A stretch of 55,142 bases of DNA from Pseudomonas sp. SST3. GTDB taxonomy: Bacteria > Pseudomonadota > Gammaproteobacteria > Pseudomonadales > Pseudomonadaceae. Both the position numbers and the translations under genes were made by a program. Position 1 is the first letter of the stretch. Each line of letters begins with the position of its first letter. Below the pieces are notes generated by a model. It was not told where the DNA came from, searched no databases, and saw nothing but the letters and a program-made list of their open reading frames with translations. Shown one piece after another: positions 35,499-45,770 of this stretch. The stretch lies in NCBI RefSeq assembly GCF_003325755.1, contig NZ_QORI02000024.1, positions 1 through 55,142 of the forward strand, given 5' to 3'.

Positions 35499-36929
35499 AT
35501 GAAATTGCTGCGCCCCACCCTGCTGACACTGGCATGCCTGATCGGGCAGCCAGTTATGGCCAATGACCTGCCCTCCCTCGGCGATTCCAGCTCAGGCATC
35601 GTCTCGCCCGAACAGGAACATCAACTGGGCCGCGCCTGGCTCAGCCTGCTTCGTGGCCAGGTTCCGCAGCTGTCGGACCCATTGCTCAAGGATTATCTGG
35701 AGCGCAGCGTTTATCGCCTGGCCGAGACGAGCCAGCTGCAGGACCGTCGCCTCGAGTTCGTACTGCTCGACAGCCCGCAACTGAACGCCTTCGCTGCGCC
35801 GGGTGGCATCATCGGAGTCAACGGCGGCTTGTTCCTTCATGCACAAACCGAAGCCGAATACGCCTCCGTCCTGGCGCACGAGTTGGCGCACCTATCCCAA
35901 CGGCACTTCGCTCGTGGGCTGGAAGCACAGAAACGCATGCAGCTGCCGCTGATGGCGGCAATGCTCGCCGGCGTCGTAGCGGCTGCGGCTGGCGCGGGCG
36001 ATGCCGGCATCGCCGCGATCGTCTCGACCCAAGCAGCCGCGATCCAGGCGCAACGGCGCTTCTCTAGACAGAACGAACAAGAAGCCGACCGCATCGGTAT
36101 CGTCAATCTTGAACGAGCGGGCTATGACCCGCGCGCGATGCCGGAGATGTTCGGTCGCCTGATGCGCCAGTATCGCTACGACCAGAAGCCGCCGGAATTC
36201 CTCCTTACTCACCCGGTCACCGAATCACGCATCGCCGATACCAGAAACCGCGCAGAGCAATACCCGGACGTGGGCGTCGAAGACAGCCTGCGCTACCAGC
36301 TCATGCGGGCAAGAGTGGACCTGAGATTCGAGAACACGCCAGGCGTAAGCGCCAAGCGCTTTCGGGCCATGCTCAACGAAGATGAAAACCTCGACGCGGC
36401 TCGCTACGGTCTGGCTCTAGCGCAGATCAAGAGCGGCCAGCTCGAGGAAGCCTCGATCAACTTGAAGCGATTGCTGGCAAAGGAGCCGGACGATGCCACC
36501 TATAACCTGGCGCAGATCGAACTCGATATCACCGCCAACCGACTCGGCGCCGCACGCGAACGCACCCAGACCCTGCTCAGCCTGTACCCCGGGAGTTACC
36601 CGGTACGCCAGACGCACATCGATCTGCTGATCAAGGAAAACAAACTGCAAGAAGCCGAGCAAGAGCTGGACGCTCTGGTCAAAGACCGCGCCAAGGATCC
36701 GGACATCTGGTATCAGGTTTCGGAGATCCGCGGCCTCACCGGGAACATCATCGGCCTGCATCAGGCCGCGCGCGAATTCTTCGCACTGGTCGGCGATTAC
36801 GATCAGGCCATCGAGCAGCTGGATTTTGCCAAACGTCGTTCGAACAACTTCCAGCTTGCCTCGCGCATCGACTCCCGACAGCAGCAGCTGATCGAAGAGA
36901 AGCGAATGGTCGAGGAGATGCTGCGCTGA
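35499..36929 (+). CDS. bepA: M48 family metalloprotease BepA-like
   Basis: A 476-residue periplasmic protease-chaperone with a signal peptide (LLTLACLIGQPVMA), the zinc motif HELAH (in SVLAHELAHLSQRHFARG) and the third ligand Glu in RQNEQEADRIG, then a C-terminal TPR region (about 270-450). BepA in E. coli aids LptD assembly and degrades stalled barrels at the BAM complex. The ribosome site is weak. It lies convergent with nadA. Confidence 0.92.
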   Translation: MKLLRPTLLTLACLIGQPVMANDLPSLGDSSSGIVSPEQEHQLGRAWLSLLRGQVPQLSDPLLKDYLERSVYRLAETSQLQDRRLEFVLLDSPQLNAFAAPGGIIGVNGGLFLHAQTEAEYASVLAHELAHLSQRHFARGLEAQKRMQLPLMAAMLAGVVAAAAGAGDAGIAAIVSTQAAAIQAQRRFSRQNEQEADRIGIVNLERAGYDPRAMPEMFGRLMRQYRYDQKPPEFLLTHPVTESRIADTRNRAEQYPDVGVEDSLRYQLMRARVDLRFENTPGVSAKRFRAMLNEDENLDAARYGLALAQIKSGQLEEASINLKRLLAKEPDDATYNLAQIELDITANRLGAARERTQTLLSLYPGSYPVRQTHIDLLIKENKLQEAEQELDALVKDRAKDPDIWYQVSEIRGLTGNIIGLHQAAREFFALVGDYDQAIEQLDFAKRRSNNFQLASRIDSRQQQLIEEKRMVEEMLR

Positions 36930-36982
36930 GTCATGCAGCGCCGAATGGCGCCGCTTCCGCTCCCAGGCTTAAGAGCGTTACG

Positions 36983-38041
36983 TCAAGCGTTGCCAGCTTG
37001 CTTGATACGCGCCGCCTGGGTGAAGTCCAGCATGCGCTTCAGCGGTTTGACGGCACGCGGGACCAGTGCCGGATCTACAAAGATTTCGTTACTGCCGGTA
37101 CGCAAACAGTCCAGGGTACGCTCAAGTGTATTCATCGCCATCCACGGGCAATGCGCGCAACTGCGGCACGTGGCGCCGCTGCCTGCTGTCGGTGCCTCGA
37201 TGAATTCTTTATCTGGGCAGAGCTGCTGCATTTTGTAGAAGATGCCGCGGTCGGTGGCGACGATAAAGGTTGGGTTTGCCAGCGTCTGTGCCGCCTTGAT
37301 CAGCTGACTGGTAGAGCCTACGGCATCGGCCAGGGCGATCACCGATTCAGGCGACTCGGGATGAACCAGGACGGCAGCGTCCGGATACAGTGCCTTCATA
37401 TCTTCCAGCTGCTTCGCTTTGAACTCCTCATGAACGATACAGGCACCATCCCATAACAGCATGTCGGCGCCGGTCTCACGCTGCACATAGCTGCCAAGGT
37501 GCTTGTCGGGTGCCCAGATGATCTTTTCGCCGTTATCCATCAAGCTCTCGACGATCTCCAGCGCACAGCTCGAGGTCACCACCCAATCAGCCCGCGCCTT
37601 CACTGCGGCAGAGGTATTGGCATAGACAACCACCGTGCGCTCGGGATGCTGATCGCAAAACGCTGAGAACTCATCCACCGGGCAGCCGAGATCCAGCGAG
37701 CAGGTGGCATCCAGCGTCGGCATTAGCACGCGCTTTTCGGGGTTGAGGATCTTCGCCGTCTCACCCATGAATTTGACACCGGCAACCACCACGGTCTGCG
37801 CCGAATGTTCATTGCCAAACCGAGCCATTTCCAGCGAGTCGGAGACACAACCTCCAGTTTCCTCGGCAAGCGACTGGATCACCGGATCGGTGTAGTAGTG
37901 GGCGACGAGCACCGCGTTCTGCCGTTTCAACTCGACGGCGATATCGCTGCGCAATTGCGCTTCCTGCTCGGGCGTTAGCGGCCTGGGCTGCTTGGCCGCC
38001 AGGTGAGCCTGCACAAGAATACGTTCGGGTATCTGCGTCAT
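36983..38041 (-). CDS. nadA: Quinolinate synthase NadA
   Basis: A 352-residue quinolinate synthase. It condenses iminoaspartate and DHAP in NAD synthesis. Motifs are [36 protein letters not shown], and the three Cys of the [4Fe-4S] cluster, with one near [14 protein letters not shown] and one in [19 protein letters not shown] lies eight bases before the ATG at 38041. The open frame extends further 5' without support. Confidence 0.96.
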   Translation of the reverse strand: MTQIPERILVQAHLAAKQPRPLTPEQEAQLRSDIAVELKRQNAVLVAHYYTDPVIQSLAEETGGCVSDSLEMARFGNEHSAQTVVVAGVKFMGETAKILNPEKRVLMPTLDATCSLDLGCPVDEFSAFCDQHPERTVVVYANTSAAVKARADWVVTSSCALEIVESLMDNGEKIIWAPDKHLGSYVQRETGADMLLWDGACIVHEEFKAKQLEDMKALYPDAAVLVHPESPESVIALADAVGSTSQLIKAAQTLANPTFIVATDRGIFYKMQQLCPDKEFIEAPTAGSGATCRSCAHCPWMAMNTLERTLDCLRTGSNEIFVDPALVPRAVKPLKRMLDFTQAARIKQAGNA

Positions 38042-38245
38042 GTTCGCGGTCCTGCAAAGCACGTTATTGCATGAAGCGCCGAGCACGCGCCGGTCAACCG
38101 GGTCGGCTCGGACAAGGCGAAAGGGAGAGACACGCGATATGCAGATTCCGCCTTCCTGCCCGCTCAAGGGGCAAGAATACTAGCCGAAGCCTCGGCAAAA
38201 GGGAAAGCGAGGGGCCACCAGGCTACGCATTTTTGCGCCGCCCAA

Positions 38246-38279
38246 ATGAAAACCGCCGGCATTGGCCGGCGGTTTTCAT
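38246..38279. terminator. Intrinsic terminator downstream of the CoA-transferase gene
   Basis: Perfect 15-base arms ATGAAAACCGCCGGC / GCCGGCGGTTTTCAT with loop ATTG, carrying A and T runs on both sides. It lies just below the CoA-transferase stop and upstream of nadA. Confidence 0.85.
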
Positions 38280-38284
38280 GTCGA

Positions 38285-39781
38285 TCACGCGTGCTTTAGC
38301 ATGTGACCGCGTTCTTCCAGATTGATGTGCCATTCCATGGCTTCGCGCAGCATGTGCGGGGTCTGACCGCCTCTGTCGCACGCGCCTGCGAAGTACTGAT
38401 TCAGCGCCTCGCGGTAGGACGGATGCACACAGTTATCGATGATCACGCGCGCCCGCTCGCGCGGCGCCAGTCCGCGCAGGTCGGCCAGGCCTTGCTCAGT
38501 GACGAGGATTTCCACGTCATGCTCAGTGTGATCGACATGCGCAACCATCGGTACGACGCTGGAAATGTTGCCGCCCTTGGCGATCGACTTAGTCACGAAG
38601 ATAGCCATGTTGGCGTTACGTGCGAAATCGCCCGAACCACCGATACCGTTCATCATCTTGGTGCCGCCGACATGCGTCGAGTTGACGTTGCCATAGATGT
38701 CGAACTCCAGCGCGGTGTTGATACCGACGATACCGAGACGACGCACCAGTTCCGGATGATTGGAGATCTCCTGAGGACGCAGCACCAGCTTGTCCTTGTA
38801 CTTCTCCAGATTGCCGAAGACCCGATCATTGCAACGCTCGGACAACGTGATGGAGCAGCCGGAGGCAAACTTCATCTTGCCGGCGTCGATCAGCTCGAAG
38901 GTGCAGTCCTGCAATACTTCGGAGTACATCACCAGATCTTCGAACGGCGAGTCGATCAGACCGCACACTACGGCGTTGGCAATATTTCCGATGCCGACCT
39001 GCATCGGACCGAGGTTCTTTGGTAGACGGCCAGCCGCCACTTCCTTCTTGAAGAACTCGACCAGGTGGTTAGCGATCGACTGGGTATCTTCATCCGGCGG
39101 CGTAACGGTGGAATAAGAGTCCGGCTGCTCGGTGATGACAATCGCGGCGATCTTTGCCGGGTCAACTGGAATGGCTGTGGTGCCGAGACGGTCATCCACC
39201 TTGGTCAGCGGAATCGGACCACGATTCGGACGCTCGCCCGGGAAGTAAATGTCGTGCAGACCTTCCAGATTCAGGCTGTGAGCCAGATTCAGCTCGACGA
39301 TGATCTTGTCGGCAAACACGGCCAGGTTGGCGGAGTTGCCTACGGAAGTGGTCGGGACGATGTGGCCTTGCTCAGTGATGCTCACGGCCTCGACAATGGT
39401 TACGTCCGGACGCTTGATCTGATTGTTGCGCATCTGCTCGACGGTGTGCGAGAGATGCTGATCGATGAACATGACCTCACCCTGGTTGATTGCCTTGCGC
39501 AGGGTGGCATCCGCCTGGAACGGACCACGACGAGCCAGCAGGCCAGCTGCGGCCATCTTTCCGTCCAGGTCATTGCCCAAGCTGGCACCGGTAATAAGGC
39601 TGATCTTCAGCTTCTCGTCCTTCGCACGATCGATCAGCGCCAGCGGCACTGCTTTCGCCTCACCCGCGCGGGTAAAGCCGCTCATGCCGACGGTCATACC
39701 GTCGTTAATAAGAGTAGCGGCCTCTTGGGCGCTCATGACCTTGCTCTGCAGGGAGGACAAGCGGATGCGATCAGAATACAT
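38285..39781 (-). CDS. Acetyl-CoA hydrolase/transferase family protein
   Basis: A 498-residue class I CoA-transferase-like protein, with VGMSGFTRAGEAKAVPLALI, VGIGNIANAVVCGLIDSPFE and the C-terminal EILVTEQGLADLRGLAPRER, followed by IIDNCVHPSYR. The family includes succinyl-CoA:acetate CoA-transferases (AarC, SucCD-type) that move CoA between acids. GAGG lies six bases before the ATG at 39781. Whether it is a hydrolase or a transferase cannot be told from sequence. It has its own terminator. Confidence 0.9.
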   Translation of the reverse strand: MYSDRIRLSSLQSKVMSAQEAATLINDGMTVGMSGFTRAGEAKAVPLALIDRAKDEKLKISLITGASLGNDLDGKMAAAGLLARRGPFQADATLRKAINQGEVMFIDQHLSHTVEQMRNNQIKRPDVTIVEAVSITEQGHIVPTTSVGNSANLAVFADKIIVELNLAHSLNLEGLHDIYFPGERPNRGPIPLTKVDDRLGTTAIPVDPAKIAAIVITEQPDSYSTVTPPDEDTQSIANHLVEFFKKEVAAGRLPKNLGPMQVGIGNIANAVVCGLIDSPFEDLVMYSEVLQDCTFELIDAGKMKFASGCSITLSERCNDRVFGNLEKYKDKLVLRPQEISNHPELVRRLGIVGINTALEFDIYGNVNSTHVGGTKMMNGIGGSGDFARNANMAIFVTKSIAKGGNISSVVPMVAHVDHTEHDVEILVTEQGLADLRGLAPRERARVIIDNCVHPSYREALNQYFAGACDRGGQTPHMLREAMEWHINLEERGHMLKHA

Positions 39782-39925
39782 TTGAGCCTCAAACCAACGG
39801 ACAATCGGGAGGTCGCAGTCTATTACGTTTAATCTCGCCCCGGTCACAGACCAAGGTCGTAGTGAAAAACGGCGGTTATAACCAAGCGAACTAGCCATTT
39901 CGCTTTTTTTGCAGACTATGAACAT

Positions 39926-39961
39926 AAAAAAAGCCGGATGGCCTATTGGCCTCCGGCTTTT
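39926..39961 (-). terminator. Intrinsic terminator of tRNA-Lys
   Basis: Stem AAAAGCCGGA / TCCGGCTTTT enclosing a smaller GGCC-TATT-GGCC hairpin, followed on the minus strand by a run of seven T. It lies 19 bases after the tRNA 3' end. Confidence 0.85.
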
Positions 39962-39980
39962 CTGCTCCCAAGGGAGAACA

Positions 39981-40056
39981 TGGTGGGTCGTGTAGGATTC
40001 GAACCTACGACCAATTGGTTAAAAGCCAACTGCTCTACCAACTGAGCTAACGACCC
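39981..40056 (-). tRNA. tRNA-Lys (TTT)
   Basis: A 76-base tRNA with encoded CCA. The acceptor stem is GGGTCGT paired with ACGACCC. The D-loop contains AGCTCAGTTGGTAGAGC, the anticodon stem-loop TTGGC-TTTTAAC-CAA has anticodon TTT, and the T-loop is GGTTCGAATCC. It reads AAA/AAG. A clear promoter lies upstream. Confidence 0.98.
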
Positions 40057-40068
40057 AATGCGGGGCGC

Positions 40069-40096
40069 ATGATACTGATTTGATTGAGTAAATCAA
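40069..40096 (-). promoter_or_regulatory. Promoter of tRNA-Lys
   Basis: On the minus strand, TTGATT, a 16-base spacer and TATCAT, then a GC-rich discriminator (GCGCCCC) before the tRNA start. This fits a stringently controlled sigma-70 promoter. Confidence 0.7.
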
Positions 40097-40116
40097 CGCT
40101 TTTCAAGAAAAAATCT

Positions 40117-40791
40117 TCAGCGATAGCGAGTCGGATCCGAGACACCGGCCTCTTCGAAGCCCGCTGCGCGCAGGCGGCAGCTATCGCACTTGCCACAGGC
40201 ACGCCCATCGTCATCAGCCTGATAACAGGACACTGTCATGGCGTAATCCACTCCCAGTCGAATGCCCGCCTGGATGATCTCCGCCTTGCTCAGATCCTGC
40301 AAAGGTGCCCGAATAGCAAAGCCTCGCCCCTCGACACCAGCTTTGGTCGCAAGATTCGCCATGCGCTCAAACGCCTCCACGAACTCCGGTCGGCAATCAG
40401 GGTAACCGGAGTAGTCGATCGCGTTCACGCCAATGAAAATGTCTCGCGCCCCAAGCACTTCCGCCCATCCCAGTGCCAGAGAAAGAAACAGCGTGTTGCG
40501 CGCGGGCACGTAGGTCACCGGTATTCCTTCGTCCAACACTTCAGGCACCGGAATGCTGCTATCGGTCAGCGCCGAGCCCCCGATACAATTCAGATTCATA
40601 CCGATAACCTTATGCTCGACCACGCTCAACTGCTGAGCGACCCGCTCTGCCGCCTGCAGCTCCGCACGATGGCGCTGACCATAGTCGAAGCTCATGGTGT
40701 AACAGGCATACCCTTGCGCCCCGGCCATCGCGACCACAGTTGCAGAATCGAGTCCGCCAGAGAGAAGAATCACAGCTTTTTTATCAATCAT
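40117..40791 (-). CDS. queC: 7-cyano-7-deazaguanine synthase QueC
   Basis: A 224-residue enzyme that makes preQ0 from carboxy-deazaguanine with ATP and ammonia, in queuosine synthesis. Visible are the PP-loop [25 protein letters not shown] and the zinc cluster [14 protein letters not shown]. The start at 40791 (MIDKKAV) is preceded by AGCAGG. queE lies 56 bases upstream on the same strand, so the two form an operon. Confidence 0.96.
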   Translation of the reverse strand: MIDKKAVILLSGGLDSATVVAMAGAQGYACYTMSFDYGQRHRAELQAAERVAQQLSVVEHKVIGMNLNCIGGSALTDSSIPVPEVLDEGIPVTYVPARNTLFLSLALGWAEVLGARDIFIGVNAIDYSGYPDCRPEFVEAFERMANLATKAGVEGRGFAIRAPLQDLSKAEIIQAGIRLGVDYAMTVSCYQADDDGRACGKCDSCRLRAAGFEEAGVSDPTRYR

Positions 40792-40847
40792 TGCGGTTAC
40801 CTGCTGCAAGCACGGAGTTCTAAGACGCGAAGGATGCTCCGGGAGTA

Positions 40848-41495
40848 TCAGTGGCCGGGTGCGTCGTTCCAGAGGATCTTGTGCAACTGAAGCTGCAATC
40901 GCACCGGGAGATTATCGCTGACTATCCAGTCGGCCAGCTCTCGGGCGCTGACCTGCCCATGACTGGGCGAAAACAGCACCTCGCCGGCACGCGCATCCAG
41001 CCGGTACTCGATGAGCTTGGATACGGCCCAGTCGTAATCCTCCCGTGAGCAAATCACGAACTTTACCTGGTCATTGGCTGTAAGCTCGCCGATATTCTCG
41101 TACCGATTACGACCTATCTCGGCCGAGCCCGGCGTCTTCAAGTCGACGATCCGACTCACTCGCTTGTCTGTATCGGAGATATCCAGCGCACCGCTGGTTT
41201 CCAGAGACACTTCGTACCCCGCATCACAAAGACGGCGCAACAAGGACAGGCAATTCGGTTGAGCCAGTGGCTCACCGCCTGTAACGCAAACGTAGCGAGG
41301 ATTATAGGAGGCGACCTGTTCGAGAATCGCATCTAGCGGCATGAGCTCGCCGCCGCTGAACGCGTAGGCAGTATCGCAATATTGACAGCGCAGGGGACAG
41401 CCGGTCAGGCGAACGAACACAGTGGGCAAACCACTGGTACGCGTCTCCCCCTGCAACGAGAAAAAAATCTCTGTAATTCGCAGGGTATCTTGCAT
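40848..41495 (-). CDS. queE: 7-carboxy-7-deazaguanine synthase QueE
   Basis: A 215-residue radical SAM enzyme with the cluster motif [14 protein letters not shown] (CxxxCxxC) and GGEP in [12 protein letters not shown]. It converts CPH4 to CDG in queuosine and deazapurine synthesis. The N-terminus [20 protein letters not shown] is typical. I chose the ATG at 41495; a Met 11 codons upstream also has a nearby GGAGG. Confidence 0.94.
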   Translation of the reverse strand: MQDTLRITEIFFSLQGETRTSGLPTVFVRLTGCPLRCQYCDTAYAFSGGELMPLDAILEQVASYNPRYVCVTGGEPLAQPNCLSLLRRLCDAGYEVSLETSGALDISDTDKRVSRIVDLKTPGSAEIGRNRYENIGELTANDQVKFVICSREDYDWAVSKLIEYRLDARAGEVLFSPSHGQVSARELADWIVSDNLPVRLQLQLHKILWNDAPGH

Positions 41496-41560
41496 ATCAG
41501 CCACGGGCGTGACGGCTAAACAGGCCATCCGCCTCCGTTGCGGGAAAGGGACGGGGATTC

Positions 41561-41591
41561 TAACGAAAAACCCGCCGAGAAGGCGGGTTTT
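41561..41591 (-). terminator. Intrinsic terminator after cpoB
   Basis: Stem AAAACCCGCC / GGCGGGTTTT with a 5-base loop, followed on the minus strand by TCGTTA after a run of T. It separates the tol-pal operon from queE. Confidence 0.85.
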
Positions 41592-41615
41592 GTTTAGCTA
41601 ACCGAGCGACAGCGG

Positions 41616-42443
41616 CTATCGATTCAGTTGACGCTGAGCCAATTGCGCTGCAGAGCTGTTCGGGTAATCGGCAATGACCTGGCGGAGAATTCCGTTGGCC
41701 TTGTCACGGTTACCCAGGCGCACCTCGACGTCAGCCAGTTTGTACAGCGAATCCGGGACTTTGTTGTGCTGCGGATACGCCTGGCTGACCTTGGCGAATG
41801 CCTGGCCTGCGCCTTGCAGATCCCCTTTTGCGAGGTTCACTTCGCCCAACCAATACTGTGCGTTGCCTGCGTACGGGCTGTTGGGATACTTACGCAAGAA
41901 AGCGGAGAAGGCCTGACTGGCCTTTTCGAAATCTTTTGCCTTGATCAGATCAAACGCGGCGTCGTAATACAACTTTTCCTTTTCAGGGTCGGCTGACTGA
42001 CCACTCGCCACTCCTTGATCTGAAGCGCCTTCACGCGCCTGTATAGAACCGCCGGCACCGTCCGTGCCAGCGGTTGAAGAATTCTGACTAGCCGATCCGC
42101 CTGATGAGGCGCCCGACAAGCGACGATCCAAATCCTGATAACGCTCCAGCCCTTCCTGCTTCAGGCGCTGAATTTCGTTCTGTTGCACTTCCAGCATTCC
42201 GCGCAGTTGCGCGATCTCTTCCTGCATCTGCTGCAGTTGAACGAAGAGCATGCCCTGCGCCGAAGACGGAGCTGACGCTCCGCCTCCGACATAGGCACCG
42301 CCCGTATCCGCCCCAGAGGAGTAACCCGACTCAGGCGCACCACCTTGGGTTTGCGAGTCGTATTCCACCACCGGGACCTGGGCCACCGCGAAAAACGGTA
42401 AACCAAGCGCAATAAGCGTCAGAGCGTAACGGTGCTTGAGCAT
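41616..42443 (-). CDS. cpoB: Cell division coordinator CpoB
   Basis: A 275-residue periplasmic protein with a signal peptide (LTLIALGLPFFAVAQ), a short coiled coil (MQEEIAQLRGMLEVQQNEIQ), a Gly/Ser-rich linker, and a C-terminal tetratricopeptide domain (YYDAAFDLIKAKDFEKASQA). CpoB (YbgF) couples Tol-Pal with PBP1B during constriction. It follows pal by six bases and is the last gene of the tol-pal operon. Confidence 0.94.
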   Translation of the reverse strand: MLKHRYALTLIALGLPFFAVAQVPVVEYDSQTQGGAPESGYSSGADTGGAYVGGGASAPSSAQGMLFVQLQQMQEEIAQLRGMLEVQQNEIQRLKQEGLERYQDLDRRLSGASSGGSASQNSSTAGTDGAGGSIQAREGASDQGVASGQSADPEKEKLYYDAAFDLIKAKDFEKASQAFSAFLRKYPNSPYAGNAQYWLGEVNLAKGDLQGAGQAFAKVSQAYPQHNKVPDSLYKLADVEVRLGNRDKANGILRQVIADYPNSSAAQLAQRQLNR

Positions 42444-42449
42444 GGCTTA

Positions 42450-42956
42450 TTACTTACGCAGCTCAACGCGACGGTTCTGAGCCCAGGACTGCTCGTCGTT
42501 ACCCATGGCAACCGGACGCTCTTCGCCATAGGAGACCAGTTCCAGCTGAGCAGGAGACACGCCCTGCAGAACCAGGTAGCGCTGGACCGCCTTGGAACGA
42601 CGCTCACCCAGAGCCATGTTGTACTCGCGAGTACCACGCTCGTCAGTGTGGCCTTCCAGCACGACACGGTTGCCAGCGGACTGCAGGTCCTTGGCGTGAA
42701 CATCCAGAGCGCGCATGGCTTCTGGCTTCAGATCCGAGCTGTCGTATTCGAAGTAGAAAGTGGTGATGGCCCGCAGGGCAGCTTCTTCGCCGCTCATGCT
42801 GCCGTCGACAGCACCGCTGTCAGCGCCATAGCCAGCGTTAGGATCAACGGCGGTGGAACCTTCGCCAGAGTCGTCGCCGCCCTTGGAGGAACAACCAACA
42901 GCTACAGCCATAGCCAGAGCCAGCGCAGCGAACTTACCGAATTTCAGCATTTCCAT
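42450..42956 (-). CDS. pal: Peptidoglycan-associated lipoprotein Pal (OprL)
   Basis: A 168-residue lipoprotein, the same length as OprL of P. aeruginosa as I recall it. Lipobox AVAVGC. The C-terminal OmpA-like domain has the diaminopimelate-binding motif [20 protein letters not shown]. It anchors the outer membrane to peptidoglycan and interacts with TolB. The start MEMLKFGKF at 42956 is preferred. It lies 50 bases after tolB. Confidence 0.97.
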   Translation of the reverse strand: MEMLKFGKFAALALAMAVAVGCSSKGGDDSGEGSTAVDPNAGYGADSGAVDGSMSGEEAALRAITTFYFEYDSSDLKPEAMRALDVHAKDLQSAGNRVVLEGHTDERGTREYNMALGERRSKAVQRYLVLQGVSPAQLELVSYGEERPVAMGNDEQSWAQNRRVELRK

Positions 42957-43006
42957 GTGTAACAACCCCAGTTGTGTTTTTGGTTAGGTAAAGCGTTGAT
43001 ACCGCA

Positions 43007-44308
43007 TCAGTTCAGGTAAGGGGACCACGATGGCTCACGGACTTCGCCTTGAGCAGTAGGAAGCGGGAGCCTAACTCGACCATTGATTGATACGAGCATC
43101 AAGACTCCCCGGCCCTGCTGGCGGGTCGCGTAGATTAGCATGGTGCCATTAGGCGCAACAGTGGGCGACTCATCTAAACTCGTCTCGGAAAGTATCCGTA
43201 AATTGCCGCGCTGCAGGTCCTGTGCCGCCACCTTGAAATTGGTATAGCCCTCCTGACGATGAATCATCACCAGCGTCTTCTCGTCGGCAGAAAGCTTCGG
43301 GTTGGCATTGTAGTTACCAACGAAGGTCACCCGTTCGGCGTTGTTGACACCGAGACGCTGCTTGTAGATCTGCGGCTTGCCGGCGCGATCCGACGTGAAG
43401 TATATGGTCTGACCATCGGAACCCCAGAAAGGCTCCGTGTCGATCGCATAATGGTTGGTGAGCCGCTGCAATTGGCGAGACCCGAGATCCATGACGTAGA
43501 TCTCCGGGTTGCCATCCTTCGACAGTACGAACGCCAGGCGATTGCCGTCCGGTGAAAATGCCGGCGCCCCGTTGAGCCCTTCGAAATTGGTGATCTGCTC
43601 GCGGCGACCGGTATCGATATGCTGCATGAAAATGCGGGGGCGTTTCTGCTCGAAGGATACGTAGGCGATACGACGTCCGTCCGGTGAATAGCGTGGCGAC
43701 AGAATCGGCTCGCGTGACTGCAGCAACGTTACGGCACGCGCACCATCGTAGTCGGAACGCTGCAAGGTATATCGTGTATTTGCCCCGCCGAGCCGTTCGA
43801 CGGTGACGTAGAGCAGGCGCGTAGAGAAGGCGCCCTTGATACCCGTGAGTTTCTCGAAGGCCTGGTCGGCTGCGTAGTGCGCCATGTCGCGCAGTTGATC
43901 CTGGCCGCCACCCACTGTGCCCGTCATGACCTGCTGTTCCGTGGTGACGTTGAACACCTCATAGCGGATCTGCAGCTTCCCGGCGGAGGGCGCGATATTG
44001 CCAACCATGACGTACTGGGCGCCCAGCGCCTTCCAGTCACGAAAGATGATTTCACTACCGCGAGTCGGCAGGCTGATCATGTTCTGCTTCGGGATAGGCT
44101 CGAAGATACCCGTATTGCGCATGTCGTTACCGATGATCTCGGCCATGTCTTCCGGCAGCACGGTACCCCCCTGCCAACCGAACGGAACCACAGCGATCGG
44201 AATCGCACGATCGGCACCACTCGTAACGACGATGTTCTTCTCTTGCGCCACGGCATTGCCCAGCACGAATAGGAGAAGGACGATGAAACCTCGAAGGTAA
44301 TTGATCAC
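43007..44308 (-). CDS. tolB: Tol-Pal system beta-propeller protein TolB
   Basis: A 433-residue periplasmic protein with a signal peptide ([16 protein letters not shown]), an N-terminal domain, and a six-bladed propeller of repeated [15 protein letters not shown] and [16 protein letters not shown] units. TolB binds Pal and TolA. The start is GTG, which overlaps the tolA stop in a GTGA, indicating coupling. Confidence 0.97.
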   Translation of the reverse strand: MINYLRGFIVLLLFVLGNAVAQEKNIVVTSGADRAIPIAVVPFGWQGGTVLPEDMAEIIGNDMRNTGIFEPIPKQNMISLPTRGSEIIFRDWKALGAQYVMVGNIAPSAGKLQIRYEVFNVTTEQQVMTGTVGGGQDQLRDMAHYAADQAFEKLTGIKGAFSTRLLYVTVERLGGANTRYTLQRSDYDGARAVTLLQSREPILSPRYSPDGRRIAYVSFEQKRPRIFMQHIDTGRREQITNFEGLNGAPAFSPDGNRLAFVLSKDGNPEIYVMDLGSRQLQRLTNHYAIDTEPFWGSDGQTIYFTSDRAGKPQIYKQRLGVNNAERVTFVGNYNANPKLSADEKTLVMIHRQEGYTNFKVAAQDLQRGNLRILSETSLDESPTVAPNGTMLIYATRQQGRGVLMLVSINGRVRLPLPTAQGEVREPSWSPYLN

Positions 44309-45306
44309 AACGCTAAATCCTCAGGCGTAAATGTCATCGTGAACGAGCGATACGGCTGAAAATCCTGAGCAGAGAGCCCCTGCATCTCGGTCAGCCGACC
44401 AATATTCTTAACCGCTGCAACTGCGGAATTATCGAACGGCGCATCACCGCTGGAGCGCGAAACCGTCACAGCGGTGATGGTGCCATCCGGCAGCATGTTG
44501 ACCCGCAGCGATACCGACATGTTATTCCGCGCCGATGGCGGCCGGGTCCAACCCTCTGCTGCGCGCATCCGGATCAGATCATCGAAGTTGCCGGAGACCT
44601 GATCGCCTAGAGTATCGGCCATGGCTTGCTGACGTTCCGTGTCCTCCGCCAACAACTCAGCAAGCGCTTGAGCCTTTTTGTCCTCAGCAGCTTTGCGAGC
44701 AGCTTCGGCGGCCTTTTTCTTCGCATCTTCCGCAGCCTTCTTCTTTGCGGCCTCGGCTGCTGCCTTTTTCTTCGCGTCTTCGGCGGCTTTCTTTTTCGCC
44801 GCCTCAGCTGCAGTCTTCTTCTTCGATTCTTCGGCAGCCTTCTTCTTTGCGGCCTCGTCTGCCGCCTTCTTCTTGGCGATATCGGCCAATTTCTTTTGCT
44901 CGGCTTTTTTCGCCTCTTCGGCTTTCTTGGCTTCGGCTGCCTTTTGGGCAGCATCGGCCTTCGCTACCTCGGCCTTTCGAGCTTCCTCAGCCTTTTTTTG
45001 TTCCGCAGCTTTGGCAGCGGCCTGCTTTTGTTGCTCGACCTTGCGCTGCTCCATCTGTTCGGCTTCGTACTGTTTGGCGGCCGTTTTCTGCGCCTCGCCA
45101 GCAATCTTTTGATTGGTCTGGGTCTTCGCCTGACTCTGCGATTTAAGCTGATAAAGAGTCGCCTGAACGATTGGCTTGGACGGCGGCAGCTCCGGCGTCA
45201 TGGCGAAGCTGACAAAGAGCATGCCGAAGATGACGACGTGCAGCCCCACCGCCAATATGGTGGGCCAGTAGTAACTCTCCGAGCGCGAACGTTCCGGCTG
45301 CTGCAT
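44305..45306 (-). CDS. tolA: Cell envelope protein TolA
   Basis: A 333-residue protein with a membrane anchor ([17 protein letters not shown], about residues 20-36), a long Ala/Lys-rich helix (about 65-215) of imperfect [15 protein letters not shown] repeats, and a C-terminal domain that contacts TolB and Pal ([20 protein letters not shown]). GAGG lies seven bases before the ATG at 45306, which overlaps the tolR stop by one base. Confidence 0.95.
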   Translation of the reverse strand: MQQPERSRSESYYWPTILAVGLHVVIFGMLFVSFAMTPELPPSKPIVQATLYQLKSQSQAKTQTNQKIAGEAQKTAAKQYEAEQMEQRKVEQQKQAAAKAAEQKKAEEARKAEVAKADAAQKAAEAKKAEEAKKAEQKKLADIAKKKAADEAAKKKAAEESKKKTAAEAAKKKAAEDAKKKAAAEAAKKKAAEDAKKKAAEAARKAAEDKKAQALAELLAEDTERQQAMADTLGDQVSGNFDDLIRMRAAEGWTRPPSARNNMSVSLRVNMLPDGTITAVTVSRSSGDAPFDNSAVAAVKNIGRLTEMQGLSAQDFQPYRSFTMTFTPEDLAL

Positions 45307-45758
45307 CAAGGCGCCTCAGTAATCAGGCCGACATTACCCACGCCCGCTTCCTGCAGCCCACCCATTGCGGACATCACCGAACCGTAGTCCACCGCCTTGT
45401 CGCCGCGCACGAACACCTGGACCTGCTTACCCTGACTGCGGTTCTGATTCATGATTGCGGTGACCGCCTTGGTCATCTCCTCCAGCGTCAGCGCCTGATC
45501 CTGCACGGTCTCGGTATCGACTTCACTGCCGATGTTCCAGAAATAGGTCTTGTCCGCCTTGATCGAGATGGTCAGCACACGCGCATCGTTATCCTGAGGC
45601 AGGACTTCGCTGCTGACCTTGGGCAGATCGACCTTCACGCCTTGGTTGAGCATCGGCGCGGTCACCATAAAAATTACTAGCAGCACCAGCATCACGTCGA
45701 TGTAAGGCACCACGTTCATTTCGGCGACAGGTTTGCGTCTGTTGCGAATTCTTGCCAT
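45306..45758 (-). CDS. tolR: Tol-Pal proton-channel subunit TolR
   Basis: A 150-residue protein with one membrane helix that contains the proton-carrying Asp (VPYIDVMLVLLVIFM) and a periplasmic domain ending VGNVGLITEAP. It pairs with TolQ to energise TolA. It is the housekeeping counterpart of the ExbD-like protein at 16259-16720. It lies 12 bases after tolQ. Confidence 0.97.
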   Translation of the reverse strand: MARIRNRRKPVAEMNVVPYIDVMLVLLVIFMVTAPMLNQGVKVDLPKVSSEVLPQDNDARVLTISIKADKTYFWNIGSEVDTETVQDQALTLEEMTKAVTAIMNQNRSQGKQVQVFVRGDKAVDYGSVMSAMGGLQEAGVGNVGLITEAP

Positions 45759-45770
45759 GGCCTGCGGGCC

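Noticed and set aside
44650..45100. Tandem DNA repeat or CRISPR-like array within tolA
   Set aside because: The repetition is the Ala/Lys-rich coding sequence of the TolA helix. No regular spacers exist, and no CRISPR was seen elsewhere in the window.
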